From NCBI RefSeq assembly GCF_001458435.1, contig NZ_CYSF01000005.1, positions 62,001 to 126,000 of the forward strand: a stretch of 64,000 nt of DNA. The letters are read 5' to 3'. A program made the translations under genes and the position numbers. The notes below the pieces were generated by a model. The model searched no databases and was not told the origin of the DNA. It saw only the letters and a program-made list of their open reading frames with translations. Within the stretch, counting starts at the first letter, position 1. Each line of letters starts with the position of its first letter. The stretch is from Thalassovita mediterranea (GTDB lineage: Bacteria; Pseudomonadota; Alphaproteobacteria; Rhodobacterales; Rhodobacteraceae). Shown here one piece after another: positions 51,686-60,077 of the stretch.

Positions 51686-51808
51686 GGGCATCGCCCGACC
51701 TGGAGGGCGTGCAGAACGTTAGGAACAGCGCAACGCCGCTAGATAGCACGCCGTTAACTCCATCGCTCCCCTTCAAATCGCCCTCCTTGGGGAGGTCGGG
51801 CGATGCCC
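51686..51808. repeat. Palindromic intergenic element between pheS and rplT
   Basis: Perfect 16-bp inverted arms, GGGCATCGCCCGACCT at 51686-51701 and its complement at 51793-51808, with inner arms GGAGGGCG / CGCCCTCC. The 91-base centre has no ORF of note. Looks like a small palindromic repeat (REP or MITE-like) rather than a terminator; the true rplT terminator lies just beyond it. Confidence 0.6.
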
Positions 51809-51841
51809 GGCAAGCCGGGCGGAACGCATGGGGCGACCAAC

Positions 51842-51873
51842 AAAAAAGGCGGCGCCTTGCGGCACCGCCTTTC
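51842..51873 (-). terminator. Rho-independent terminator of rpmI-rplT
   Basis: Minus strand AAAGGCGGTGCC / GGCGCCGCCTTT around GCAA, then T6; 22 bases after the rplT stop. Confidence 0.9.
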
Positions 51874-51895
51874 TTTTCAAACCATAATTTCAGGC

Positions 51896-52258
51896 TTACG
51901 CCAGAGCGGCCTTTGCTTTTTCGACGATTGCGCCGAATGCTTCAGGCTCGTGTACGGCCAGATCGGCCAGTACTTTACGGTCTACTTCGATGCCAGCCAG
52001 GCCCAGACCGTTGATGAAGCGCGAGTAGGTCAGCGCTTCGTCGTGTGCACGTACAGCAGCGTTGATACGCTGGATCCACAGCGCACGGAAGTTACGCTTG
52101 CGGTTCTTACGGTCGCGGGTTGCGTACTGGTTCGCCTTGTCAACTGCCTGACGGGCGACCTTGAAGGTATTCTTGCGGCGGCCGTAATAGCCTTTTGCTG
52201 CCTTAATGACCTTCTTGTGGCGGGCGTGAGTCGTGGTACCACCTTTAACGCGGGACAT
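51896..52258 (-). CDS. rplT: 50S ribosomal protein L20
   Basis: 120 residues; binds 23S rRNA early in 50S assembly and represses its own operon in other bacteria. [21 protein letters not shown] start, [18 protein letters not shown] and [10 protein letters not shown] segments. Sixteen bases after rpmI. Confidence 0.97.
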   Translation of the reverse strand: MSRVKGGTTTHARHKKVIKAAKGYYGRRKNTFKVARQAVDKANQYATRDRKNRKRNFRALWIQRINAAVRAHDEALTYSRFINGLGLAGIEVDRKVLADLAVHEPEAFGAIVEKAKAALA

Positions 52259-52274
52259 ATCAGCTCTCCTCTAC

Positions 52275-52475
52275 TTAGCGGTCGTAGGGCATGTAGCCCT
52301 TGACGGTTTTGGCGTCGGGAGCCGACAGCGTGGTGGTGCCGCGAGCGTCGCGGATGAATTTCTTGGTGCGTTTGATCATGCCGTGGCGTTTGCCGGCCTG
52401 ACCTGCGATCACTTTACCGGTCGCGGTCACCTTGAAGCGCTTTTTGGCGCTCGACTTGGTCTTCATCTTAGGCAT
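52275..52475 (-). CDS. rpmI: 50S ribosomal protein L35
   Basis: 66 residues, [20 protein letters not shown] start, typical highly basic L35. First gene of rpmI-rplT; infC is not adjacent in this window. Confidence 0.96.
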   Translation of the reverse strand: MPKMKTKSSAKKRFKVTATGKVIAGQAGKRHGMIKRTKKFIRDARGTTTLSAPDAKTVKGYMPYDR

Positions 52476-52646
52476 TTTCGTCTCCTAGTCTTTGTACGAT
52501 TACACGCGACTCGGCATGCCATATAGCCGGCCGCGCAGACAGGAGGCTTCTTTAGGGGGGATTCGGCCATCTGGCAAGGGGGAAAACGCCGCCCTTCCGG
52601 CAAAGGCTGCCCAACAAAAAAAGGGCAGATCGCGCATGTCGGAACG

Positions 52647-52871
52647 CTAATTTAGGATATCCCCTGCGACAACGACAAAAGCCAAAGGAATATCCATCAG
52701 ATCAAAGCCACCGGGTTTCACAGTGGTGGCGTAAAAGCCCAGCGCCAAGCCGATCAGCAAAAACACAGCCGCAGATCGCGGCGCTTCGCCCTCACTCCAG
52801 GCATAGACAAGCGCAGGGATGGCGAAAAAGGCAATCGTTACGCCGATCACCATGATCAGATCTGCCTGCAT
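52647..52871 (-). CDS. Small two-helix membrane protein
   Basis: 74 residues from ATG 52871 (MQADLIMVIGVTIAFF), with AAGGGG seven bases upstream. Hydrophobic helices at about 6-24 and 34-52, then GFDLMDIPLAFVVVAGDILN. No family named; I believe similar short proteins follow pyk in related genomes, but this is recollection. It begins 69 bases after the pyk stop, across a strong hairpin. Confidence 0.65.
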   Translation of the reverse strand: MQADLIMVIGVTIAFFAIPALVYAWSEGEAPRSAAVFLLIGLALGFYATTVKPGGFDLMDIPLAFVVVAGDILN

Positions 52872-52900
52872 TCTTCGCCCCTTCACTGCCATTTGCGCAT

Positions 52901-52930
52901 CAGAGGTCGGGCCTGCATGCCCGACCTCTG
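52901..52930 (-). terminator. Strong hairpin after pyk
   Basis: Perfect 12-bp stem CAGAGGTCGGGC / GCCCGACCTCTG with a 6-base loop, directly after the pyk stop. There is no T run, so it may stabilise the mRNA 3' end or partly terminate before the small membrane gene. Confidence 0.6.
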
Positions 52931-52940
52931 GCACGACAGC

Positions 52941-54389
52941 TTACTCTGGATCTGTGGCGTAGATCAAACGCTCTGCACAGGGTGCGACGCGCAGAATGTT
53001 GGTGGAACCGGTCACGTTGAAGGGCACGCCTGCAGTGACGAGGATCTGATCCTCTTCGGCCGCATAGCCCCCCATCCGGGCGGCACGGGCCGCGTTCACC
53101 ACTGCCTGCTTAAAGCGACCAACGTCTCCGCTGATCACCACACAGTCGGTCCCCCAGCTGAGCGCCAGACGACGTGCGGTGCCACGCAACGGGGTCAGCG
53201 CGATGATCGGCACACGCGGGCGTTCCCGCGACACCAACAGCGCCGTGGTGCCCGATTGGGTGAAACAGCAGATCGCCTTGATATCGGTGGTTTCCGCAAT
53301 CTCACGCGCGGCTGCGACGATACCGTCAGCGACGGTTTTGCGATCCGCAGTGCGGCTGGCACGGATAATGTCCGTGTAGGTACTGTCGGCCTCGACTTCG
53401 ATGGCGACGTTGTTCATGGTGGTGACGGCCTCGATCGGGAAGGAGCCCGCGGCGGATTCCGCACTCAGCATGATCGCGTCAGAGCCTTCGTAAATGGCGG
53501 TCGCAACATCCGACACCTCGGCCCGCGTGGGCATGGGCGAGTCGATCATCGATTCCAGCATCTGCGTGGCAACAATCACCGGTTTCGCCGCCTTACGGCA
53601 TTTGCGGATCAGACGTTTCTGGATTGGCGGCACGTTCTGCACCGGCAGCTCCACCCCCAGATCGCCGCGCGCAACCATGATCCCGTCAGAGACATCAAGA
53701 ATCTCATCAAAGGCTTTCACCGCGGCGGGCTTTTCAATTTTGGACAGGATGGCAGCGCGTCCATCAGCCAAGGTGCGCGCTTCCCACACATCTTCGGGAC
53801 GCTGCACGAAACTCAGCGCCAGCCAGTCCACACCAAGATCACAGACAAATTCCAGATCCGCCTTATCCTTTTCCGACAGCGCCGCCAGTGGCAGCACCAC
53901 GTCGGGGACGTTCACGCCCTTACGGTTCGAAATTGTGCCACCGGCAACCACCTCGGTATCGGCAAAGTCAGGGCCGCAGGCGGTGACCTTGAGACGGATT
54001 TTACCGTCATTCACCAGCAGCGTGGTCCCCACCTCTAACGCATCAAAGATTTCTTTGTGCGGCAGGCAAACGCGCGTCACGTCCCCCGGCGTTTCGTCCA
54101 AATCCAGACGGAACGCGGCACCGTTCACCAGCTCTTCGGCGTCGTTGGCAAACACACCCACGCGCAGCTTCGGCCCCTGCAGGTCAGCCAGAATGGCGAT
54201 CGGATTGTTCAGGTCGGCCTCAACCTGACGGATCATGGCGTGACGTTCGCGGATTTCCTCGTGGCTGCCGTGGCTCATATTCAGACGGAACACATCCGCC
54301 CCTGCCTCATGTAGGGCGCGAATTGTAGCATAGTCATTCGATGCCGGGCCCAGCGTGGCCACGATTTTCACATTGCGAAAGCGTCTCAT
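52941..54389 (-). CDS. pyk: Pyruvate kinase
   Basis: 482 residues; phosphoenolpyruvate + ADP to pyruvate + ATP. KIVATLGPASNDY start, LNMSHGSHEE, the active-site KIEKPAAVKAFDEIL with catalytic Lys, MVARGDLGVELP, and ATQMLESMI are all intact. C-terminal allosteric domain with CFTQSGTTALLVSRERP. Strong promoter upstream. Confidence 0.96.
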   Translation of the reverse strand: MRRFRNVKIVATLGPASNDYATIRALHEAGADVFRLNMSHGSHEEIRERHAMIRQVEADLNNPIAILADLQGPKLRVGVFANDAEELVNGAAFRLDLDETPGDVTRVCLPHKEIFDALEVGTTLLVNDGKIRLKVTACGPDFADTEVVAGGTISNRKGVNVPDVVLPLAALSEKDKADLEFVCDLGVDWLALSFVQRPEDVWEARTLADGRAAILSKIEKPAAVKAFDEILDVSDGIMVARGDLGVELPVQNVPPIQKRLIRKCRKAAKPVIVATQMLESMIDSPMPTRAEVSDVATAIYEGSDAIMLSAESAAGSFPIEAVTTMNNVAIEVEADSTYTDIIRASRTADRKTVADGIVAAAREIAETTDIKAICCFTQSGTTALLVSRERPRVPIIALTPLRGTARRLALSWGTDCVVISGDVGRFKQAVVNAARAARMGGYAAEEDQILVTAGVPFNVTGSTNILRVAPCAERLIYATDPE

Positions 54390-54454
54390 CCTCGGTTTTC
54401 CTTCCTTCGCGGTCGGCGCATCAATACACCAATGTTACCGCTAACAATATCCGC

Positions 54455-54483
54455 TTTATACGCATGACGCAAAGCAGAAACAA
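54455..54483 (-). promoter_or_regulatory. Promoter of pyk
   Basis: Minus strand -35 TTGTTT (54478-54483), 17-base spacer, -10 TATAAA (54455-54460), 65 bases before the pyk start. Confidence 0.72.
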
Positions 54484-54536
54484 TTCCATTCCGTTGCAAA
54501 TTGGCATAGAGCGTTTTCAAACCAAGTGAAAGTTTC

Positions 54537-55277
54537 ATGACCTATCAGCCCTTCGACATTCACGGCGGCGATCGCGATAGCCGTTTCCTAATAACCTGCG
54601 ACCATGCTGCCAATACCGTGCCAGATTTCATCAATGGTGGGGATCTGGGGATCAGTGCTGCGGATATGTCACGCCACATTGCCTATGACGTGGGCGCGGC
54701 AGGTGTGACACGCGCACTGGCGGATGTCTTGGGCTGTGCGGCGGTTCTATCCAACTTCTCACGTCTTGTGATTGATCCCAATCGTGGCGCCGATGACCCG
54801 ACCCTGCTGATGAAACTGTCAGATGGCGCGATCATTCCTGCCAACCGCCATGCAGATGCCGATGAGGTCGAACGCCGCCGCAGCGCGCTCTACGATCCCT
54901 ATCATGGCGCGCTAGCGGATCTGGCAGCACGACGTGAGGATACGATCATCATCGCCATGCATTCCTTCACCCCACAAATGCAGGGCCGCGCGCCACGCCC
55001 GTGGCACATCGGCGTTCTGTGGGCCGAAGATGGCCGTTATGCGCAACCGCTGATCCAACGTCTTGAGGAAGAGGACGATCTGTGTGTCGGCGATAACGAA
55101 CCATACACCGGCTACCTGCCAGGCGATGCGATCGACACCCACGCCACAACCCACGGCCGCCCGAACGCACTAGTGGAAATCCGCAACGATCTGATCGAAA
55201 CCGAACAGCAGCAAACCGGCTGGGCCAATCGCTTGGCGCCGATCCTGCTGGATGCCCTACATCGCAGCGGCGTTTAA
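54537..55277 (+). CDS. N-formylglutamate amidohydrolase family protein
   Basis: 246 residues of the FGase (HutG-like) family. ITCDHAANTVP (metal/substrate His near residue 22), HIAYDVGAAGVTR, NFSRLVIDPNRG and MHSFTP are conserved signatures, followed by HIGVLW, the zinc-binding THATTHGRPNALVEIRNDLI in parts. Family members hydrolyse N-formylglutamate or related amides; the absence of other hut genes leaves the true substrate open. First gene of a three-gene plus-strand run, divergent from pyk. Confidence 0.85.
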   Translation: MTYQPFDIHGGDRDSRFLITCDHAANTVPDFINGGDLGISAADMSRHIAYDVGAAGVTRALADVLGCAAVLSNFSRLVIDPNRGADDPTLLMKLSDGAIIPANRHADADEVERRRSALYDPYHGALADLAARREDTIIIAMHSFTPQMQGRAPRPWHIGVLWAEDGRYAQPLIQRLEEEDDLCVGDNEPYTGYLPGDAIDTHATTHGRPNALVEIRNDLIETEQQQTGWANRLAPILLDALHRSGV

Positions 55278-55292
55278 CCAAAGGAGCGCACA

Positions 55293-55637
55293 ATGCCCCA
55301 TCTTGTCCTAGAGTTTTCCAATGGTCTGGACGAAAGCCACGACATGCCGGCCCTGTGTCAGGCGCTGTTTGACACACTCGCCAAGCACACGACCTTTCCG
55401 CAGCCCGCAAACCTCAAGATCCGTGCCAGTGCAGCAACCTACAGCGTTATCGGCACAGATCCACAAAGTTTCGTGCATGCCACACTACGCCTCTTGCCGG
55501 GACGCGATGATGACACCAAATCGCAACTGACAAGCGCTGTACTGTCCACGCTACAATCCCACCTCCCTCAAGTGGGCAGCCTGACAGTCGAAACCGTGGA
55601 ACTGCATGGCGCATCATATGCCAAACGTGTGCTGTAA
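55293..55637 (+). CDS. 5-carboxymethyl-2-hydroxymuconate isomerase (CHMI) family protein
   Basis: 114 residues. MPHLVLEFSNGL start with Pro2 exposed after Met removal (the catalytic base in CHMI/tautomerase proteins), then IRASAATYSVIGTDPQSFVHATLRLLPGRDDDTK in parts, all typical of CHMI. No other homoprotocatechuate genes nearby, so activity is uncertain. AAAGGAG Shine-Dalgarno; 15 bases after the amidohydrolase gene. Confidence 0.82.
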   Translation: MPHLVLEFSNGLDESHDMPALCQALFDTLAKHTTFPQPANLKIRASAATYSVIGTDPQSFVHATLRLLPGRDDDTKSQLTSAVLSTLQSHLPQVGSLTVETVELHGASYAKRVL

Positions 55638-55667
55638 CCCCAGCACACGTCTTCAAAGGAGACCGGA

Positions 55668-55985
55668 ATGGACGACCAAACCCGTATTGAGCTGGAAGCC
55701 GCAGCCTTCCGCACACTGCGCGAACACCTGATGGAAAAGCGCACCGATGTGCAGAACATCGACATGATGAACCTCGCCGGATTTTGCCGCAACTGCCTGA
55801 GCCGCTGGTATCAGGAAGCTGCCAACGAACGCGGGATTGAAATGGACAAAAACGAAGCGCGCGAAATTTTCTATGGCATGACCATGGATGAGTGGAAGGC
55901 GAACTACCAGACCGACGCCAGCCCGGAAAAGCAGGCTGAGTTCAAACAGGCGTTTGCAGAAAACGTCGGCGAACCCAAATCCTGA
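55668..55985 (+). CDS. DUF1244 domain protein
   Basis: 105 residues. NIDMMNLAGFCRNCLSRWY (CRNCL motif, about 30-48) and REIFYGMTMDEWKANYQ are hallmarks of DUF1244, a small alphaproteobacterial family of unknown function; the two Cys may bind metal. AAGGAG before ATG, 30 bases after the CHMI-like gene, so probably in one operon. Confidence 0.9.
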   Translation: MDDQTRIELEAAAFRTLREHLMEKRTDVQNIDMMNLAGFCRNCLSRWYQEAANERGIEMDKNEAREIFYGMTMDEWKANYQTDASPEKQAEFKQAFAENVGEPKS

Positions 55986-56245
55986 GCGGTTTCAAACACG
56001 CCCTATCGCGATACAACCTATAGGCAGCTTCTGCCCGCCCCCCGGCGGACAGAAGCCTAGGGCAACTCTCGCTGAAACAGCGCCACTCACATGAGTTGCC
56101 CCGGCAGTTGGTTATCTGCAATCCCACAAGCATTTCAACTGAAAAGCGCAAATGCTAAGGATTATAATCGTATATATTACATATATCTTTTTGATATTGA
56201 TGCCTTATTCCGCAGGCCGTCGTAGGCTAAGTGTATGTCACAACG
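55986..56245. other. Intergenic region between convergent genes
   Basis: About 260 bases, notably AT-rich from 56145 to 56220 (repeated TATAT-type text), ending at the dat terminator. No gene or clear terminator for the DUF1244 operon seen. Confidence 0.4.
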
Positions 56246-56274
56246 AAAAAAGGCGCCCCGAAGGAGCGCCTTGA
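56246..56274 (-). terminator. Rho-independent terminator of the D-amino acid aminotransferase gene
   Basis: Minus strand AAGGCGCTCC / GGGGCGCCTT around TTC, then T6; 29 bases after the stop. Confidence 0.88.
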
Positions 56275-56302
56275 TATTTACGTAAAATGATCGCCTCAGA
56301 CC

Positions 56303-57166
56303 TCAGATTGCGGTCTTCAGGCTTTCGTCCAAATAGATCTCGCGCAGGCGTTTGGCCACGGGGCCAACCTGACCATCGCCAACAGCGGCGCCATCGATTT
56401 CTACAACCGGCATAACGAAGGTCGAGGCCGAGGTTACAAACGCCTCATCCGCAGCCTGTGCTTCTTCGATCGTGTAGGGGCGTTCAACCACTTCCATCTG
56501 CGCCTCTTGGGCAAAGCGCAGAACAGCGGCGCGGGTGATGCCGTGCAGGATGTCGTTGCTAAGTCCACGGGTGATGATTTTACCATCCTTGACGATATAG
56601 GCGTTGTTAGAGGTGCCTTCGGTCACATAGCCATCCTCAACCATCCACGCATCATCGCAGCCTGCCTTCTTGGCCATCATCTTGCCCATCGACGGGTAGA
56701 GAAGCTGTACGGTTTTAATATCACGACGGCCCCAACGGATATCCTCGATCGAGATCACTTTGATGCCTTTGTCAGCCACAGGATTTGCCGCCAGACCGGG
56801 TTTGTTCTGGGTGAACAGTACCAGCGTCGGGCGGGTCGCTTCGGGATCGGGGAAGACGAAATCACGATCATCCGGCGCGCCACGGGTGATCTGCAGGTAG
56901 ATCATGCCCTCTTCGATGCCGTTCAGCTCGACCAGTTTGCGGTGGATGTCCAAGAGATCATCAAATTCTTCGGGCTTCTGCATATCCAGTTCATTCAGCG
57001 AACGTTCCAGACGTTTAGCGTGGCCTTCAAAATCAATCAGCTTGCCGCCCAGAACACTGGTGACTTCATAAACGCCATCCGCCATCAGGAAACCACGGTC
57101 AAAGATCGACACTTTGGCCTCGGTCTCTGGCAGGTATTCGCCATTTACAAATACGGTACGGGTCAT
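56303..57166 (-). CDS. dat: D-amino acid aminotransferase
   Basis: 287 residues, PLP fold type IV. YEVTSVLGG near the start, RGAPDDRDFVFP, catalytic K151 in RRDIKTVQLL (close to the D-alanine transaminase form), VTEGTSNNAYIV, and SASTFVMPVV. The pattern fits D-alanine/D-amino acid transaminase better than branched-chain or 4-amino-4-deoxychorismate lyases. Adjacent to dgcN-dgcA, so it likely serves D-amino acid interconversion. GGAGAA Shine-Dalgarno. Confidence 0.85.
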   Translation of the reverse strand: MTRTVFVNGEYLPETEAKVSIFDRGFLMADGVYEVTSVLGGKLIDFEGHAKRLERSLNELDMQKPEEFDDLLDIHRKLVELNGIEEGMIYLQITRGAPDDRDFVFPDPEATRPTLVLFTQNKPGLAANPVADKGIKVISIEDIRWGRRDIKTVQLLYPSMGKMMAKKAGCDDAWMVEDGYVTEGTSNNAYIVKDGKIITRGLSNDILHGITRAAVLRFAQEAQMEVVERPYTIEEAQAADEAFVTSASTFVMPVVEIDGAAVGDGQVGPVAKRLREIYLDESLKTAI

Positions 57167-57272
57167 GCTGTTTCTCCTATGCTAGGCCCCTGTCGATGAT
57201 TGACGCGGTGCCCCTCTCCTGTTTTGGCTTGGTTATCGGCCTAACGGCAAATCTCACAAAGGGGAAGTACCG

Positions 57273-57731
57273 ATGCCTGCGACACACTCTGCCTTGATTA
57301 TGCTGATCGCCGGGATCGGCGTGCCCATGTTGGCCGCGCTGAACGCTGCGCTGGGGCAAAAATTGGGGTCGCCGGTGGCGGCAGCGGTGATCCTTTTTGT
57401 TGTGGCCCTGTCCACGGCACTGGTGGTGTTCGCGGTTGCAAACCTGACAACAGGCGCCTCGATGAGGGGCGCGCTGAGCGCGCCGCCGCATCTGTTTCTG
57501 GGCGGCAGTCTGATTGCCTTTTACGTTTTGTCGATCACCTGGATTGCCCCCAGTTTCGGGGTCGGCAATGCGGTGTTCTTTGTGCTGCTGGGGCAGCTGA
57601 TTTCGGCCGCGATCATCGACCATTTCGGCCTGTTTGGCGCAACGCCGAACCCGTTGACCGCAACCCGCATGGCCGGAATTGCGGTGATGGGCGCAGGCGT
57701 TTTCCTGACCCAAATCGCAGGGCGCGGTTAA
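57273..57731 (+). CDS. DMT family transporter, DUF606 type
   Basis: 152 residues with five hydrophobic helices. GVPMLAALNAALGQKLGSPVAAAV and GGSLIAFYVLSITWIAPSFGVGNAVFFVLLGQL (in parts) match the DUF606 (YdcZ) half-size members of the drug/metabolite transporter group. Substrate unknown. AGGGG Shine-Dalgarno. Its position between dat and dgcA, on the opposite strand, may be coincidental. Confidence 0.85.
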   Translation: MPATHSALIMLIAGIGVPMLAALNAALGQKLGSPVAAAVILFVVALSTALVVFAVANLTTGASMRGALSAPPHLFLGGSLIAFYVLSITWIAPSFGVGNAVFFVLLGQLISAAIIDHFGLFGATPNPLTATRMAGIAVMGAGVFLTQIAGRG

Positions 57732-57749
57732 ACCGGCGCCCCGCAACGA

Positions 57750-58715
57750 TCACCCCCAAAGCGCCGCATCAGGCCCATGCACCCCCGCATCATCAAAACG
57801 CAGCGGGCAGTCGCGATCTTCGGCCAGCAACAGCGGGCCATCCAGATCAGTGACCATCGCGCCCTGTGCCACAAGGGTCGCAGGTGCCATCGCCAGCGAG
57901 GATCCGACCATACAGCCAACCATTACCTTGTAACCCTCAGCCAGCGCCGCTTCGCGCAGTTTCAACGCCTCGGTCAGCCCGCCGGTTTTATCGAGCTTGA
58001 TGTTCACCACGTCATATTTGCCTTTGAGCTTGGGCAGCGACGTGCGGTCGTGGCAGCTTTCGTCGGCGCAAACGGGAACGGGGCGTTCCATGCCGATCAG
58101 CGCATCATCTTCGCCTGCGGGCAATGGTTGTTCGACCAGATCAACGCCCAAACGCACCAGATGCGGCGCCAGATCGGCGTAGACCTCAGCGCTCCACCCC
58201 TCGTTGGCGTCCACAATAATCCGCGCATCCGGCGCGCCGGCGCGTACGGCCTCTAGACGGGCCATATCATCGGGCGTGCCCAACTTGATCTTCAGCAACG
58301 GACGATGGGCGTTCTTCGCCGCCTGTTCGCGCATCTCTTCGGGTGCGGCCAGCGACAAAGTGTAAGCGGTGATTTCAGGACGCGGCGCAGGCAGTCCAGC
58401 CAATTCCCAAACGCGCTTTCCGGCCTGTTTCGCCTCAAGATCCCACAGCGCACAATCCACCGCATTGCGCGCCGCGCCAGCGGGTAGCAACCCCTGCAAG
58501 GCCTCGCGCGTCACGTCACTATGCAGCGATGCGATTTCAGCAGCGACAGAATCCAGTGTTTCATTGTAGCGCGCATAAGGTACGCATTCGCCCCAACCGA
58601 CATGACCGTCCCGTTCCACGCGCACCGTCAGCACCTGTGCTTCGGTGCGGCTGCCGCGGCTGATGGTAAAGACCTGCGCCAGTTTAAAGACGTCTTTCTG
58701 AACGGTGATGGTCAC
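57750..58715 (-). CDS. dgcA: N-acetyl-D-glutamate racemase (enolase superfamily, DgcA type)
   Basis: 321 residues from GTG 58715 (with GGGAGG at good spacing; the frame stays open 7 codons upstream). Enolase-superfamily muconate-lactonizing/dipeptide-epimerase type: ECVPYARYNET, the catalytic LLKIKLG Lys, metal ligands in VDANEGW, VEQPLP and CADESC, and NIKLDKTGG. By fold alone it could be an L-Ala-D/L-Glu epimerase; its direct partner dgcN points to DgcA of the marine D-glutamate catabolic pathway (N-acetyl-D-Glu to N-acetyl-L-Glu). The 22-nt motif sits just before its start. Confidence 0.82.
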   Translation of the reverse strand: MTITVQKDVFKLAQVFTISRGSRTEAQVLTVRVERDGHVGWGECVPYARYNETLDSVAAEIASLHSDVTREALQGLLPAGAARNAVDCALWDLEAKQAGKRVWELAGLPAPRPEITAYTLSLAAPEEMREQAAKNAHRPLLKIKLGTPDDMARLEAVRAGAPDARIIVDANEGWSAEVYADLAPHLVRLGVDLVEQPLPAGEDDALIGMERPVPVCADESCHDRTSLPKLKGKYDVVNIKLDKTGGLTEALKLREAALAEGYKVMVGCMVGSSLAMAPATLVAQGAMVTDLDGPLLLAEDRDCPLRFDDAGVHGPDAALWG

Positions 58716-58730
58716 GCGCCATCCTCCCAC

Positions 58731-58752
58731 TTTCAATGTTCTTCAAATACTC
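58731..58752 (-). repeat. 22-nt motif, copy 2 (just before dgcA)
   Basis: On the minus strand begins GAGTATTTGAAGAA and ends CATTGAAA, 15 bases before the dgcA start, directly after the dgcN-dgcA hairpin. Confidence 0.6.
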
Positions 58753-58787
58753 AAAAGGCCGGAGGGTTCTGCACACTCCGGCCTCTC
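58753..58787 (-). terminator. Hairpin between dgcN and dgcA
   Basis: Minus strand AGGCCGGAG / CTCCGGCCT with a 10-base loop followed by TTTTG. May partly terminate after dgcN and so lower dgcA expression, or may belong to the adjacent 22-nt motif. Confidence 0.55.
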
Positions 58788-58800
58788 AGAAAGGATTAGA

Positions 58801-59802
58801 TCAGATCGCGTCCAACGCATCCACCAGTTTGCCCGCACCAAAGCGGAACGGATCGGTGGCGGGCAGGCCCAGCTCTGCCTCGACCTTGGCGCAATAGGCG
58901 CGCGCCTCATCCTCGGGCATGTTCTGGGTGTTGATCGAATAGCCGACAACCTGACAGGCAGGGTTTGCCACCTTGGCCAGCGACAGCGCCATGTCGCGCA
59001 CCGCTTCCAGCGTCGGCAGTTGGTAATCGGGCAGACCGCGCATATGATCGCGGGTCGGTTCATGACACACCACCAGCGCGTCGGGTTGACCACCGTGGAT
59101 CAGCGCCATGGTCACGCCCGAGTAGGACACGTGGAACAGGCTGCCCTGCCCTTCGATGATGTCCCAGTGATCGGCGTCATTGTCGGGGGTGATGTATTCA
59201 ACGGAACCCGCCATGAAATCGGCAATCACCGCGTCCAGCGGCACACCGTCGCCGGTGATCAGGATGCCCGTCTGGCCGGTGGCGCGGAAGGATGCTTTCA
59301 TCCCGCGTTCACGCATTTCCTTTTCCATGCACAGGGCGGTGTACATCTTGCCCACGGAACAGTCGGTGCCGACCGCCAGCAGACGTTTACCGGTGCGTTT
59401 CTTGCCGTTGGCAATTGGGTAATCCACCTCGGGCACGCGGACATCGTGCAGGTCCTGACCGGTGGCTTTGGCCACGGCAACCAGATCCTCTTCGTCCTGC
59501 AGCAGGTTGTGCAGGCCGGACGCCAGATCGAAACCCTCTTCCAGTGCCGTAACCAGCACCTTTTTCCACGCTTGGCTGATCACGCCGCCACGGTTGGCCA
59601 CGCCGATCACCAGCGTCTTGGCGCCAGCGGCTTTCGCCTCTTCCAGCGTCATGTCCGGCAGGCCCATATCGGCCTTGCAGCCGTCCATACGGAATTGGCC
59701 AACGGCGAACTCAGGACGCCAGTCCTTGATGCCTTGGGCCACTTTGGCCGCCAGTTGGTCGGGCGCGTCGCCCAGGAACAGCAGATAGGGTGTCTTGATC
59801 AT
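58801..59802 (-). CDS. dgcN: D-glutamate N-acetyltransferase, DgcN (DUF1611)
   Basis: 333 residues of the DUF1611 family. P-loop-like VGTDCSVGKMYTAL (about 142-155), ATGQTGILITGDGVPLDAVIADFMAGSVE (in parts) and GQGSLFHVSYSGV are typical. DgcN proteins transfer an acetyl group to D-glutamate; DgcA then racemises the product, in a pathway described in marine bacteria. Eighty-five bases upstream of dgcA in the same direction. Confidence 0.85.
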   Translation of the reverse strand: MIKTPYLLFLGDAPDQLAAKVAQGIKDWRPEFAVGQFRMDGCKADMGLPDMTLEEAKAAGAKTLVIGVANRGGVISQAWKKVLVTALEEGFDLASGLHNLLQDEEDLVAVAKATGQDLHDVRVPEVDYPIANGKKRTGKRLLAVGTDCSVGKMYTALCMEKEMRERGMKASFRATGQTGILITGDGVPLDAVIADFMAGSVEYITPDNDADHWDIIEGQGSLFHVSYSGVTMALIHGGQPDALVVCHEPTRDHMRGLPDYQLPTLEAVRDMALSLAKVANPACQVVGYSINTQNMPEDEARAYCAKVEAELGLPATDPFRFGAGKLVDALDAI

Positions 59803-60077
59803 GGTCGCGCCTTTCCTTCATGTAGCCGACGCAGTTTTCCGGCTTTCGCGCGGGATTGTTTTGCGAATTTGAGTAAATTCTGCACCGCCACACAAAATAT
59901 CATCACAAATGCGCAAAAAATCGGGAGCATCTTTCAAGTTTTCACTCTGCTTCCGAATTAATCACCGTCACGTATCGTAAAATGCCGCAGCTGCAAAATA
60001 ACCTTGCGAGGCATCGCGCAATTTAATAACCCTATCTCAAATCAATCTGTAATTTCGTTACTCAGAGGAATCGCGAT
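59803..60077. promoter_or_regulatory. Divergent promoter region of dgcN and mcl1
   Basis: About 275 AT-rich bases. TTGCG / CGCAA inverted half-sites at 60004-60021, with TTTTGCGAA near 59859 and GCGCAAAA near 59911, suggest a regulator-binding cluster, probably for mcl1. No clear -35/-10 pair chosen. Confidence 0.4.

Noticed and set aside
52607-52629. CTGCCC / GGGCAG dyad with a T run as a terminator for the small membrane gene
   Set aside because: The T run lies in the loop rather than after the stem, so it does not fit a rho-independent terminator.
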